NCBI GenBank assembly: GCA_965243245.1
Contig: OZ251536.1
Location: forward strand, 186,001-250,000
From: JAYQKL01 sp965243245
GTDB lineage: Bacteria; Pseudomonadota; Alphaproteobacteria; RS24
DNA: 64,000 bases
Direction of reading: 5' to 3'
The notes below the pieces were generated by a model. The model was given only the letters and a program-made list of their open reading frames with translations, had not been told where the DNA came from and did no database searches. A program made the position numbers and the translations under genes. Each line of letters starts with the position of its first letter. The stretch's first letter is position 1. This document shows, one piece after another, positions 32,146 to 41,496 of the stretch.

Positions 32146-33431
32146 GGATTTGTGTAATTGAGTAATAATGATTTGGTTTTTTTATCATTATTAAACTGCA
32201 AAATATTCGAGTTTGTCTTGATTTGTGAATATCCGGCAATCAGGCGGAAATTTTTTAAACCGCGATGGATAAGGCTACCCATAAGCTGATAATTCACATT
32301 ATAGGCGGTAATATCATCGCGCCGAATACGTTGTGCGCCAGAATCTTCTGCCCTATGGTCGCTCTCGCCAACGCGGTACCCTAAGCTGATGGTTTGTCCA
32401 CGGGTAATCATTCCCTGTAGTGAGATGGCGCCATATTTGCTTTCTTTAGAGTTGTATTGTGCTGAAAGCAGGGTTGCTTCCACGTCTTGCCAGCTGGCAA
32501 ATATTGTGGTGCGCCAATGCTTTGTTAAAGCAAAGCTAACGCCGCCTCTAGCTGCAACGGTTTCACTGTCTGAATTATCGGCTGATTGATATAGTGTGCT
32601 TTTTTGATAGTCGCGCTTATTGGCTGAAAAACTCATGAAAATGAAGCTTTGAGCGAAGAATCTTTTATTAATATCTAAACCGACACTCTCATAGATTGTT
32701 TTGGGCTGTGTTTTGCTATCAATTTCGCCATAGGTTAGTTTTGGAATAATTTCTAACCCAAGCGGGTTAAGTTTGGCGCCGATTGTCAGATCATAACTGG
32801 TATATTCCATGAATTGAGTATCGCTATCAGATACTTTTGAAGCATTGAGGCTGGTGAAAAGCTTATCAGCATTTTGATTGAGGAGGTCATATTCGCTATA
32901 AAGTCCTATGCCTGAGGTGAGGGCTTTATCATCGACAGGCAGATCAAATTCACTGGTGCCATTGGAGCTGATAAAATTAGACGTGCCTTGGGGCAATTCT
33001 GCTTGCCCTGATTCTGGAAAGCTGTTCACATTCTCGCCGTCCAGATAACCAAAACTGAAACTCATAAGAAAATTCCAACGCGCACGGCGTCTAGTGAGCG
33101 TACTCAGCATTGCCGCTACCTCGCGCGCAATATTATCGGGCAAGGGCAACACATTCAAGGCGTGCAATTCGCCGCGTGCTTGTGGGTCACTCCCCATTGC
33201 CATAAGGATACGCGCACGCATAAGCCGCGCCGGCAGATTAGTCGGCTGCTTTACAAGCACCCGTTCAATCGCCCCAAGAGCCGCCTTTGGCTTACCACGT
33301 TGAAGACGCTCGGTGGCATATTGGCGATTGAGCTGGATGTTATCAGGGTCTTTAAGAATCTCTTGATAACTAATCTCGGACACAGAAATTGATGGCACGA
33401 TAAGGGTGAGAGCAAAAACTGCGTTTTTCAT
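32139..33431 (-). CDS. TPR / beta-barrel outer-membrane protein, SLAM-like (DUF560) architecture
   Basis: A 430-residue protein from the ATG at 33431. A signal peptide (AVFALTLIVPSISVS) leads to a tetratricopeptide-like region at about 20-110 (RQYATERLQRGKPKAALGAI, then LPARLMRARILMAMG). From about 120 to the end alternate amphipathic strands form a probable beta-barrel ending in phenylalanine (LLLNYTNPF). This TPR-plus-barrel layout is that of surface lipoprotein assembly modulators. It lies directly downstream of the FecR-domain gene, and three further in-frame ATGs exist in the 21-bp repeats upstream. Confidence 0.6.
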   Translation of the reverse strand: MKNAVFALTLIVPSISVSEISYQEILKDPDNIQLNRQYATERLQRGKPKAALGAIERVLVKQPTNLPARLMRARILMAMGSDPQARGELHALNVLPLPDNIAREVAAMLSTLTRRRARWNFLMSFSFGYLDGENVNSFPESGQAELPQGTSNFISSNGTSEFDLPVDDKALTSGIGLYSEYDLLNQNADKLFTSLNASKVSDSDTQFMEYTSYDLTIGAKLNPLGLEIIPKLTYGEIDSKTQPKTIYESVGLDINKRFFAQSFIFMSFSANKRDYQKSTLYQSADNSDSETVAARGGVSFALTKHWRTTIFASWQDVEATLLSAQYNSKESKYGAISLQGMITRGQTISLGYRVGESDHRAEDSGAQRIRRDDITAYNVNYQLMGSLIHRGLKNFRLIAGYSQIKTNSNILQFNNDKKTKSLLLNYTNPF

Positions 33432-33512
33432 TATTTTGTCTCCAGACCCCATTATTCTGTCTCCAGACCCCATTATTCTGTCTCCAGACCCCATTATTCT
33501 GTCTCCAGACCA
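33429..33512. repeat. 21-bp tandem repeat, four copies, spanning a stop codon and a start region
   Basis: Unit CATTATTCTGTCTCCAGACCC (one base variant in the first copy). On the coding strand each unit reads GGTCTGGAGACAGAATAATG. It therefore holds the FecR protein's last codons and stop, a GGAGA ribosome-binding site and an ATG in frame with the downstream gene. Confidence 0.95.
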
Positions 33513-35143
33513 AAGACAAGGCCTTCAATTTCTCTTTGCTCGATAAGCGGCCCCGCCCCCACCGGAATCTCACTCGGCCTGAGAGTCACGCTAACAGTAT
33601 GGTCAGAAAAATTGGCGACATTTGAGCCCGCCCCGCCAAATTGCACATTAGCTAAACTCGACGTAGAGAAAACCTCAAGCGTTGCATTATCAGGGATAGT
33701 ACCTTGTGTGAGAGTTACAAACTGGTCCACAGGAACACTATTGCTGACGGCATTTGTCTGCGAGTCAAAAACAGCATCCCCGACCCGCCCAAATGCACTT
33801 TCTGGCTGGCCCAACTGCACGAGATTATCGGCGGGGATAATTTGTCCAAATTCAAAAGCCGCGCCGCCCGTTGCCTCACGCCAGTCGAGTTGCTCTGCTT
33901 GCATATTCATAGAGGCTTCAATAAAGGTGGCCACGCCAACATCATTACCACTGCCGATAGGCTCTGATAGCCCGCGCCCATCCTCAATGCTGAAATTCCC
34001 CGTCAGCGAGCTGGTGACTGTCTGGTTGGTGAAATCCCACACATTGCGCACATTATATGACCCGCACTCACCCGTTTCACAATGACCATTAATGACGACA
34101 TTATTAGCAAAGAAAGTAGCCGAACCTGTCAGACTGGCGGCGCGAATATCAGCCAGACTTGTTTGTCCTAAATATTCCGACCCTTGATTGAAAATATCAG
34201 CAACATCAGTTCCAAGATTCACGCCGTCAAAGAAATCTTGTAGCTCTTCGCCTTCCAGCTCTAAAAGGTCTTGGCCTAATAACGACAAAGCCGTCGCGGC
34301 TATAAGGGTCCGATCTTGGGTGGTTTCGCCATCAGCAATGGCGGCCCCAAGGGTATCACTCAAAACTTCATTACTGGCAAAAGTATCAAGTTCGCCGTCA
34401 TTATCTGTGTCTTCACCTGTTTGAAGCCGAAGCTCTTTGACATCAACATCAAGTTCCTTTGCAATTTCGGTAATGGCTTGTTCAGATAAGGACTGTTCAA
34501 GTTCTTGAATTTGCTCGTGTGAGGCTTGAACTGGCTTTGTTGGGCGGGTTTGTTCTGAGCGGGGGCGAATTTGAGTAACAAAGCCCGGGCGGGTAATCTC
34601 AATACTGCCAATATCATTCGTCACACTGATGCTACCGGGGGCAAGCCCAAGCGAATTATTGAGCCCCGGCCCAAGTAAAATAACAGTTGTTGAACCATCT
34701 TCTTCAACCTCTCCGGCGACGGATGTGCCGCGCACACCGATGGTTGCGGCGGGGGTTTTAACTTTCATGGCATCTGGCGAGGCGATGGCGACTTGCCCTG
34801 AAACAAAGCGGAAGGCACCTTGTTTAACCGAAGCTGTCAAGGTGTTGGCAGAAGCAAGGCTTGGGTCATAGAGAAATTCATCAATTGTCATGGCGGCATT
34901 TGCCCCAAGTGTGAAAATCGTTTCATCGAGTAGCATGACCTGTAATCGACTTTGCTCGCCGACTTTAATTTCATCACCAAGATAAACCGTATGACCTGAT
35001 GACATCTGCCCAATAATGGCGGCTCTTTGGGGGGAACTTGCTTTGATGACTTGCCCGCGAATACCAGCTGCAACGCCAATTTGTACGGCATGGGCAAATT
35101 CACTGCCGGCAAGTAAGAGGATAAAACTTAAAATAAAACGCAT
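33494..35143 (-). CDS. FecR-domain secreted protein
   Basis: A 549-residue exported protein. A signal peptide (FILSFILLLAGSEFAHA) is followed by a FecR domain at about 20-165: GQVIKASSPQRAAIIGQ, GDEIKVGEQSRLQVML, then MKVKTPAATIGVRGTSVAGE. A linker with an EF-hand-like DTDNDGELDTF follows, then a long beta-rich C-terminal half that I do not recognise. No transmembrane helix for a classic anti-sigma role is seen. The ATG at 35143 has GGAG seven bases upstream. It shares a transcript with the outer-membrane gene and may be its cargo. Confidence 0.7.
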   Translation of the reverse strand: MRFILSFILLLAGSEFAHAVQIGVAAGIRGQVIKASSPQRAAIIGQMSSGHTVYLGDEIKVGEQSRLQVMLLDETIFTLGANAAMTIDEFLYDPSLASANTLTASVKQGAFRFVSGQVAIASPDAMKVKTPAATIGVRGTSVAGEVEEDGSTTVILLGPGLNNSLGLAPGSISVTNDIGSIEITRPGFVTQIRPRSEQTRPTKPVQASHEQIQELEQSLSEQAITEIAKELDVDVKELRLQTGEDTDNDGELDTFASNEVLSDTLGAAIADGETTQDRTLIAATALSLLGQDLLELEGEELQDFFDGVNLGTDVADIFNQGSEYLGQTSLADIRAASLTGSATFFANNVVINGHCETGECGSYNVRNVWDFTNQTVTSSLTGNFSIEDGRGLSEPIGSGNDVGVATFIEASMNMQAEQLDWREATGGAAFEFGQIIPADNLVQLGQPESAFGRVGDAVFDSQTNAVSNSVPVDQFVTLTQGTIPDNATLEVFSTSSLANVQFGGAGSNVANFSDHTVSVTLRPSEIPVGAGPLIEQREIEGLVFGLETE

Positions 35144-35258
35144 TACAAACTCCAACAAACTCGAGCAAACGCGAACAAACACCAAAAACGCCACTCAGTA
35201 ATGCGCCGACTATATTTGTTTGTCAGAAATACTGAAATGCTATTTTTGATATTCGGAT

Positions 35259-36011
35259 TTATGTTTTAGAACGTTGTATATTAACACCATCTTCAAAGGC
35301 TCTAAAAAAAGCTTTGGCAAACAGATTCTCCTGTGCTTTGAACTCTGGGTGCCATTGAACGCCAACCGTAAAAGCCTTAGCCCCTTTGAGTGAAACGCCC
35401 TCAATTGTGCCATCTTCGCAAACCGCTTCAACTTGAAAACAAGTCGCTAATTTATCAACCGCTTGCCTGTGCAAGCTGTTCACTTTAAAAGATGTTTTGC
35501 CAGTCCATTTTTCAAATAACCCATCCTTGGTAAAATGAACTAGATGGCGAGGGGCATGCTTAATATCACGGTCGAGAGTTTCTGGTGCGCGGTGGTCAAA
35601 CCGCCCGTCAATTTCATGGACAGCAGGCGTCAAGCGACTGCCTAAGGCAACAGTTAGCTCTTGAAACCCGCGGCATACGCCAATCATCGGAATGGCGTTT
35701 GCAAGACAACCATGAACAAAGGCGAAGGCTGTTTGGTCGCGGATTTCATCGTAAGGTGCGTGCATTTCCAAAGGTACTTGCCCATAATGAGACGGGTGAA
35801 TATTTGACAAGCTCCCTGTCAGCATTAACCCGTCAATCAGCTCAAGATAGGGCGTAATATCAAGTCCCGCTTGGCTCGGTATGATAATCGGCGTGACATT
35901 GGTTACGCTGGTGAGCCCTTCAATATACTTTTTACCCGTGCTGGATAGGCGCATATTGTCTTTATAGACGCTGTCGGCAATGATACCGATAATGGGTTTT
36001 TTGTTTTTCAT
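35259..36011 (-). CDS. Class I glutamine amidotransferase-like hydrolase (gamma-glutamyl-GABA hydrolase, PuuD family)
   Basis: A 250-residue peptidase C26 family protein. The nucleophile cysteine is in IGVCRGFQE, and the histidine-glutamate pair in VGVQWHPEF. GLMLTGSLSNIHPSHYG replaces the usual GGxD loop. Related enzymes cleave gamma-glutamyl bonds in polyamine catabolism, but no other puu genes are nearby, so the substrate is unproven. It is 54 bases downstream of the PLP lyase gene and on the same strand. Confidence 0.8.
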   Translation of the reverse strand: MKNKKPIIGIIADSVYKDNMRLSSTGKKYIEGLTSVTNVTPIIIPSQAGLDITPYLELIDGLMLTGSLSNIHPSHYGQVPLEMHAPYDEIRDQTAFAFVHGCLANAIPMIGVCRGFQELTVALGSRLTPAVHEIDGRFDHRAPETLDRDIKHAPRHLVHFTKDGLFEKWTGKTSFKVNSLHRQAVDKLATCFQVEAVCEDGTIEGVSLKGAKAFTVGVQWHPEFKAQENLFAKAFFRAFEDGVNIQRSKT

Positions 36012-36038
36012 TTTAATCTTGAAGCGTTATTTTTAATC

Positions 36039-36071
36039 TCTATTTGTATTCTATTTATACTCTATTTATGC
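36039..36071. repeat. 11-bp tandem repeat between the amidotransferase and PLP lyase genes
   Basis: Three units (TCTATTTGTAT, TCTATTTATAC, TCTATTTATGC) that run over the stop codon (36066-36068) of the lyase gene. Confidence 0.75.
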
Positions 36072-37247
36072 TCTCTTTTTAGTGCTCATCTTCAAGCGTT
36101 CAAAGCCTTGAGCAAGGTCTTGCTTGAGATCTTCAACATCTTCTAATCCGATATGCAACCGAATGAGAAGCTGGTCAGATGGAAAAGGTCTGACCTTGCG
36201 CGGGATAATAGGATAAGGCATGATCAGACTCTCAAAGCCGCCCCAGCTGAAACCCATCCCAAAATATGTCATATTATCGAGCATTGCGCTCAAAGCCTCA
36301 TCTGTTTGGGGTGCTATGGTAAAGCTGAATAGCCCCGTTGCGCCGCTGAATAGTTTTTGCCACAAATCATGTTGCGGATGTGAAGGAAGGGCAGGATGCA
36401 GGACGTTTTTAACTAGCTCTTGTTGTTCTAACCATTTGGCGATTTCAATGCTATTTTGCATGTGCCGTTCAAGCCTGACATCAAGTGTCCGTAAGCCTCG
36501 AAGGGCAATGCGCACATCATCTGGGCCGGCGCATAAACCAAGCGAGCGGTGCATTTTGCGCAATTGTGTATAGTGTTTCTCATTGCACGTAATCGCGCCG
36601 ATAAGGGCATCGGCATGGCCACTAATATATTTGGTTACTGACTGAACGGATACATCAATTCCAATGCTTAAAGGTTTGAAATATAACGGCGTTGCCCATG
36701 TGTTATCTATGATTGTCGTAATATTATGAGCCCGCGCAATCGCCACAATTTTTTCTAAATCAGCAATCTCCATTGTTTGCGAACCGGGAGCCTCAAGGAA
36801 AATAACTTTCGTCTTGGGCGTTATCATGTTTTCGATACCCGTGCCAACAGATGGGTCAAAGCAGGTGACATCTACCCCCATGCGACTAAGACCATAATTA
36901 CAAAATTCCTGACTGGGGAAATAAACATTATCGGTCAGCAAAATATGGTCGCCCGTTTCAACAAAAGCTAAAATCGACAAAGCACAGGCATTTAATCCAG
37001 ATGGCGTCAAAACCGTTTTAAAGCCGCCCTCAAGACTACATAATGCTTGCTGCAATGCTTCACTCGTGGGCGTAAAATGCCTTCCATAACTATATTGCGG
37101 GCGAGGCGCCTTTCCAACGAGTTGCAGATAGCTATCATACAAGAACGTAGAGGCATGATAAACAGGCGGGTTGACGGCACCATGATGCAGGGCACTCATT
37201 CGCCCATCATGAACAAGTTTGGTTTTGTCTTTTTGTGAAAAGGTCAT
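36066..37247 (-). CDS. metC: Cystathionine beta-lyase / Cys-Met metabolism PLP-dependent enzyme
   Basis: A 393-residue trans-sulfuration enzyme. The PLP lysine is Lys206 in SVTKYISGHADALIGA, with YSYGRHFTPTSEALQ and TPSGLNACALSIL upstream. The closing region FGMGFSWGGFESLIMPY is typical of MetC. It probably cleaves cystathionine to homocysteine; other members of the family (gamma-synthases and lyases) are hard to exclude by reading. It is divergent from aapJ. Confidence 0.87.
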   Translation of the reverse strand: MTFSQKDKTKLVHDGRMSALHHGAVNPPVYHASTFLYDSYLQLVGKAPRPQYSYGRHFTPTSEALQQALCSLEGGFKTVLTPSGLNACALSILAFVETGDHILLTDNVYFPSQEFCNYGLSRMGVDVTCFDPSVGTGIENMITPKTKVIFLEAPGSQTMEIADLEKIVAIARAHNITTIIDNTWATPLYFKPLSIGIDVSVQSVTKYISGHADALIGAITCNEKHYTQLRKMHRSLGLCAGPDDVRIALRGLRTLDVRLERHMQNSIEIAKWLEQQELVKNVLHPALPSHPQHDLWQKLFSGATGLFSFTIAPQTDEALSAMLDNMTYFGMGFSWGGFESLIMPYPIIPRKVRPFPSDQLLIRLHIGLEDVEDLKQDLAQGFERLKMSTKKRA

Positions 37248-37372
37248 GGGGATTCCAAAGAGCTATTTAATCATAAAAATATATTATATTATATTGTTTC
37301 CATATTATTAGTGTTAAAGTCTTAGTCAATGAAAACCATTTAATGAAATCAGTGCTTTTTTGTAATAACGCT

Positions 37373-37413
37373 CGTTTTTCCATAATCGTTTTTCTATAAT
37401 CGTTTTCCATAAT
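37373..37413. repeat. 14-bp tandem repeat upstream of aapJ
   Basis: CGTTTTTCCATAAT, CGTTTTTCTATAAT and a 13-base third copy end 11 bases before aapJ. The ATAAT ends resemble -10 elements. Confidence 0.75.
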
Positions 37414-37424
37414 AAGGATTAGTC

Positions 37425-38441
37425 ATGATGATATTGCGTAATTTTACCTTCTTATTTATCTGCACTTTTTTAGTTATCCCATTTTCCCAAGCCTCAACGC
37501 TCGACGTGATTAAACAAAAAGGCTATGTGACTTGCGGGGTCAGTCAGGGATTGCCGGGGTTTTCGAACCCGGACGATCAAGGAAACTGGCAGGGCTTGGA
37601 TGTAGATATTTGCCGTGCCCTCGCGGCGGCTATTTTTGGCGATATAGGCAAAGCTAAATTTTTACCCCTATCTGCAAAGGTACGCTTTACAGCCCTCCAA
37701 TCGGGCGAGGTAGATGTCTTGACGCGTAACACAACATGGTCGATGCACCGCGATAGCGCACTTGGCGTTGATTTTCCGGCCATTAGTTTTTATGACGGAC
37801 AGGGTTTTTTGGTTACCCGAGAACTTGGTATTTCATCAGCGACGCAACTGAACGGTGCCTCATTATGTGTGAATGCAGGAACGACGACCGAAATAAACGC
37901 GGCTGATTATTTTAGAACCAATAAAATGGAATATGAAATAAACACTTATGAAAACTCTAATGAAGCCTTAATTGCCTATGATGCAGGTCGCTGTGATGCT
38001 TATACGACTGATTTGTCGGGTCTTTATGCCCAGCGTCTAAAGCTCAAAGTGCCGAGTGAGCATATGATTTTGCCTGAAGTTATTTCTAAAGAACCGCTTG
38101 GTCCTTTAGTGCGCGAGGGTGATAATCAATGGAGCGATGTGGTGCGGTGGACATTTTATGCCATGCTCACGGCAGAAGAGTTTGGGATAACTTCTGAAAA
38201 TGTCGAAACGATGAAAGCCTCCCCAAACCCCGCGGTGCGCAGATTGCTCGGACAAGAGGGTGAACTTGGGGGGCAGTTGGATTTACCACGCGACTGGGCT
38301 TACAATATTATTCGCCTCGTTGGGAATTATCAGCAGGTTTTTGACCGAACAGTCGGCGATAAGTCACCTTTGAAAATTGAGCGCGGACTTAATGCTCTAT
38401 GGACCAATGGCGGCTTACAATATGCACCACCCATCCGCTAA
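37425..38441 (+). CDS. aapJ: General L-amino acid ABC transporter, periplasmic binding protein
   Basis: A 338-residue solute-binding protein with a signal peptide (LFICTFLVIPFSQA). TLDVIKQKGYVTCGVSQGLPG starts the mature part (shown in shortened form), and WQGLDVDICRALAAAIFGD and RNTTWSMHRD are AapJ hallmarks. It captures a broad range of L-amino acids in the periplasm. The ATG follows AAGGA. First gene of the aapJQMP operon. Confidence 0.94.
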   Translation: MMILRNFTFLFICTFLVIPFSQASTLDVIKQKGYVTCGVSQGLPGFSNPDDQGNWQGLDVDICRALAAAIFGDIGKAKFLPLSAKVRFTALQSGEVDVLTRNTTWSMHRDSALGVDFPAISFYDGQGFLVTRELGISSATQLNGASLCVNAGTTTEINAADYFRTNKMEYEINTYENSNEALIAYDAGRCDAYTTDLSGLYAQRLKLKVPSEHMILPEVISKEPLGPLVREGDNQWSDVVRWTFYAMLTAEEFGITSENVETMKASPNPAVRRLLGQEGELGGQLDLPRDWAYNIIRLVGNYQQVFDRTVGDKSPLKIERGLNALWTNGGLQYAPPIR

Positions 38442-38461
38442 GCCATTTTGCGGAGCTAATC

Positions 38462-39613
38462 GTGTATATCTGGCAAGATAGAAAAGGGCGCGCTTTACTC
38501 TTTCAACTGGTTTTACTGGCGGCGGTTGGATTATCCTTTTGGTGGTTGTTCTCGAACACATTAACCAACCTTGAACAGCGTAATATTACGACTGGCTTTG
38601 GGTTTCTTTCTCAGCAAACAGGCTTTGATGTGAATTTCAGCCTGCTTGATTATGACGAAACCTCTACATTTGGACGTTTGCTCTTTGTCGGGCTGGCAAA
38701 TACAGCATTGGTGGCGGTCGTTGGCATTTTCTTTGCGACTTTGCTTGGCTTTACCATTGGTATTATGCGGCTGTCCTCTAATTGGGTGGTCGCACATATT
38801 GCGACTTCTTATGTTGAAATTATCCGTAATTTACCCTTATTGTTACAAATTTTGTTTTGGTATTCTGCTCTGTTGAATTTCCTGCCGCGCCCAAAGCAAA
38901 GCTTGGCTTTGCTTGAGCTGGTTTATCTCAATAAACGCGGATTGTTTTTGCCTAAGTTGGAGATGACCTCGTCTTTATCGGTTTTCATCGCTGTTTTGCT
39001 GGTTGGCTTTGTAATTTTTATGTTTACCTCTCGGTTTAATCGTCAAAAACGCTTGCTCACGGGTAAGTCCTCACAGAGCCGTTTTTATGTGCTTGGCACT
39101 ATGGTGATGGCACTTATTGGCGTCGGGTTTGCGGCGGATAATCTGGTGGCATTAGATACCCCTGTTTTGCGCGGGTTTAACTTTCAAGGCGGGCTTAGGC
39201 TGACGCCTGAGCTTGTCGCGCTTTTACTTGCGCTTATTAGTTATACGGCAGCCTTTATCGCCGAGATTGTGCGGGCGGGCATACAGTCAGTTTCAAAAGG
39301 TCAGGTCGAGGCGGCAAAAGCACTTGGTCTTAAAAATTTCCAAACACTCAAAAGGGTGATTATTCCCCAAGCCATGCGGGTGATTATTCCGCCTTTAACG
39401 AGCCAATATCTTAATTTGACTAAAAACTCATCGCTGGCGGCGGCCATTGCTTATCCTGAGCTTGTGTCTGTTTTTGCTGGAACTGCCTTGAACCAGACGG
39501 GGCAGGCAATAGAGATTTTATTTATCACGATGACAATCTATCTTGGCTTGAGTCTTTTGGCGGCAGGCTTGATGAATTGGTATAATGACCGTGTGAAGTT
39601 GGTCGAGCGATAA
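38462..39613 (+). CDS. aapQ: General L-amino acid ABC transporter, permease AapQ
   Basis: A 383-residue inner-membrane permease of the HisMQ family, with an extended N-terminal half between the first membrane spans, as is usual for AapQ. The EAA loop is EAAKALGLKNFQTLKRVIIPQ-like, and YLNLTKNSSLAAAIAYPELV follows (in part). The GTG at 38462 is chosen with GCGGAGC upstream; an ATG 63 bases earlier lies inside aapJ. It pairs with AapM to form the channel. Confidence 0.93.
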   Translation: MYIWQDRKGRALLFQLVLLAAVGLSFWWLFSNTLTNLEQRNITTGFGFLSQQTGFDVNFSLLDYDETSTFGRLLFVGLANTALVAVVGIFFATLLGFTIGIMRLSSNWVVAHIATSYVEIIRNLPLLLQILFWYSALLNFLPRPKQSLALLELVYLNKRGLFLPKLEMTSSLSVFIAVLLVGFVIFMFTSRFNRQKRLLTGKSSQSRFYVLGTMVMALIGVGFAADNLVALDTPVLRGFNFQGGLRLTPELVALLLALISYTAAFIAEIVRAGIQSVSKGQVEAAKALGLKNFQTLKRVIIPQAMRVIIPPLTSQYLNLTKNSSLAAAIAYPELVSVFAGTALNQTGQAIEILFITMTIYLGLSLLAAGLMNWYNDRVKLVER

Positions 39614-39614
39614 G

Positions 39615-40697
39615 ATGGTCTCTTTGGGTAAAAAATCATGGGCGGTGTGGGTGAGACAAAACTTGTTTTCCTCTTATTTGAACGCGGCGATGACGCTTAT
39701 GGGGCTTTATTTTATGTATGTCTTTATTGGCAGTATTGTTGATTGGGCGTTTGTTCAGGCTAGCTGGTCGGGTGAAGATCGCAATGCTTGTTTGAAAACG
39801 GAGCAAGGGGCTTGCTGGCCTTTTGTGACGGCAAAAATAAAACAATTTATTTATGGTAATTATCCTGAGGCTTTGCTGTGGCGGCCAAATTTTGTGTTTT
39901 TGTTAGGCGGGGGCGCACTGGCTTGGCTGATGCTGCCAAGGGCGGCGTTTAAAAAGCAAGTTGGGCTATTTTTATTAACCGCTTTTCCCTTAATCACAAT
40001 TGTTTTTCTTTCTGGAAATATATTTGGCTTGGATGCTGTGCCAACAAATGAATGGGGTGGCTTATTGGTCACTTTGATTATAGCTATATCGGGCATTGTG
40101 CTGTCATTGCCTTTAGGCATTTTGTTGGCACTTGGACGCCAATCAGAAATGGTCATTATCAAAGGTTTAAGCATTGTTTTCATCGAGGTTTGGCGCGGTG
40201 TGCCGCTGATTACAGTATTGTTTATGGCGAGTGTGATGCTGCCCTTATTTTTGCCAAATGGGGTGCATTTTGACTCGCTATTACGATGCCTCATAGGTGT
40301 TTCATTGTTTGCCGCCGCCTATATTGCTGAGGTTGTGCGCGGCGGCTTACAGGCAATTCCAGCCGGTCAATATGAAGCCGTTAAAGCACTCGGCTTGAGT
40401 TATTGGCAAGGCATGGTTCACATTATTTTGCCTCAAGCTTTGCGCATTTCTATTCCCGGCATTGTGAATACATTTATCGGGCTATTTAAGGATACAACTT
40501 TGGTGATGATTGTCGGGCTTTTTGATTTAATGGGTGTTGTCACATTCCATTATACGGACCCGAACTGGGCGGCACCGCAAGTGCCTTTAACGGGCTATGT
40601 GTTTGCGGGCATGATTTTTTGGGCTTTTTGCTTTACCATGTCTCGTTATTCCAAATATCTTGAAAACAATTTATCCATTGATAAAAGGGAAATTTGA
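39615..40697 (+). CDS. aapM: General L-amino acid ABC transporter, permease AapM
   Basis: A 360-residue permease partner of AapQ. The EAA motif is YEAVKALGLSYWQGMVHIILPQ-like, followed by IVNTFIGLFKDTTLVMIVG. About eight hydrophobic segments are present. It starts one base after the aapQ stop, and its TGA overlaps the aapP ATG. Confidence 0.93.
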   Translation: MVSLGKKSWAVWVRQNLFSSYLNAAMTLMGLYFMYVFIGSIVDWAFVQASWSGEDRNACLKTEQGACWPFVTAKIKQFIYGNYPEALLWRPNFVFLLGGGALAWLMLPRAAFKKQVGLFLLTAFPLITIVFLSGNIFGLDAVPTNEWGGLLVTLIIAISGIVLSLPLGILLALGRQSEMVIIKGLSIVFIEVWRGVPLITVLFMASVMLPLFLPNGVHFDSLLRCLIGVSLFAAAYIAEVVRGGLQAIPAGQYEAVKALGLSYWQGMVHIILPQALRISIPGIVNTFIGLFKDTTLVMIVGLFDLMGVVTFHYTDPNWAAPQVPLTGYVFAGMIFWAFCFTMSRYSKYLENNLSIDKREI

Positions 40698-41443
40698 TGA
40701 CCGGCGCTGATATGATTATTAAGATGAAAAATGTCAATAAATGGTTTGGGCATTTTCAGGTTCTCAAAAACATTAATCTTGATGTCGCGCGCGGCGAGAA
40801 GCTAGTTATTTGCGGACCTTCTGGTTCTGGAAAATCAACTCTGATTAGATGTCTTAATTTTCTTGAAACGCCTCAATCCGGGTCTATTGAGGTTGATGGG
40901 GTGCCGCTGGATAATTCAATTAAAAATATTGATCAGGTGCGTTCTGAAGTTGGCATGGTGTTTCAGCAGTTTAACCTTTTTCCGCATTTGACTGTTCTTG
41001 AAAATTGCACTCTCGCCCCGATTTGGGTGAGCGCTCTGTCACAGGTGAAGGCAGAAGAAATGGCGCGTTCTTATCTTGAGCGCGTGCAGATACCTGATCA
41101 GGCAGATAAATTCCCCGGACAGCTTTCAGGCGGTCAGCAACAGCGTGTCGCGATTGCTCGTTCACTGTGCATGAGCCCTAAAATAATGCTATTTGATGAA
41201 CCGACCTCTGCGCTTGACCCTGAAATGATTAAAGAAGTGCTTGATGTCATGAGTGATTTAGCTGAGCAGGGGATGACTATGTTATGTGTGACGCATGAAA
41301 TGGGGTTTGCGCGGCGCGTTGCCGACAGAGTTATTTTTATGGATGAGGGGGAAATTATCGAACAAAATAAACCTGATAAATTCTTTGAAAATCCGCAAAA
41401 TGCACGAAGCAAATTATTTTTGTCGCAAATTCTTGGTAATTAA
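40697..41443 (+). CDS. aapP: General L-amino acid ABC transporter, ATP-binding protein
   Basis: A 248-residue ABC ATPase. Walker A is GPSGSGKSTLIRCL, the Q-loop VFQQFNLFPHLTV, the signature LSGGQQQRVAIARSL, Walker B IMLFDEPTSALDPE, and the H-loop VTHEMGFARRVAD. It energises amino-acid import through AapQM. The ATG at 40697 overlaps the aapM stop and follows AAGGGA. Last gene of the operon. Confidence 0.96.
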   Translation: MTGADMIIKMKNVNKWFGHFQVLKNINLDVARGEKLVICGPSGSGKSTLIRCLNFLETPQSGSIEVDGVPLDNSIKNIDQVRSEVGMVFQQFNLFPHLTVLENCTLAPIWVSALSQVKAEEMARSYLERVQIPDQADKFPGQLSGGQQQRVAIARSLCMSPKIMLFDEPTSALDPEMIKEVLDVMSDLAEQGMTMLCVTHEMGFARRVADRVIFMDEGEIIEQNKPDKFFENPQNARSKLFLSQILGN

Positions 41444-41448
41444 TCCGC

Positions 41449-41496
41449 CCCGCTCTCTGTCCCGCTCTCAGCCCCGATATCAGCCCCGATCAATAA
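41449..41496. repeat. 12-bp tandem repeat, four copies, spanning the stop of the GNAT gene
   Basis: Units CCCGCTCTCTGT, CCCGCTCTCAGC, CCCGATATCAGC and CCCGATCAATAA. On the reverse strand the GNAT gene's terminal codons (DRG, then TGA) form one unit, and the others run beyond its stop into the gap with aapP. Confidence 0.8.
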
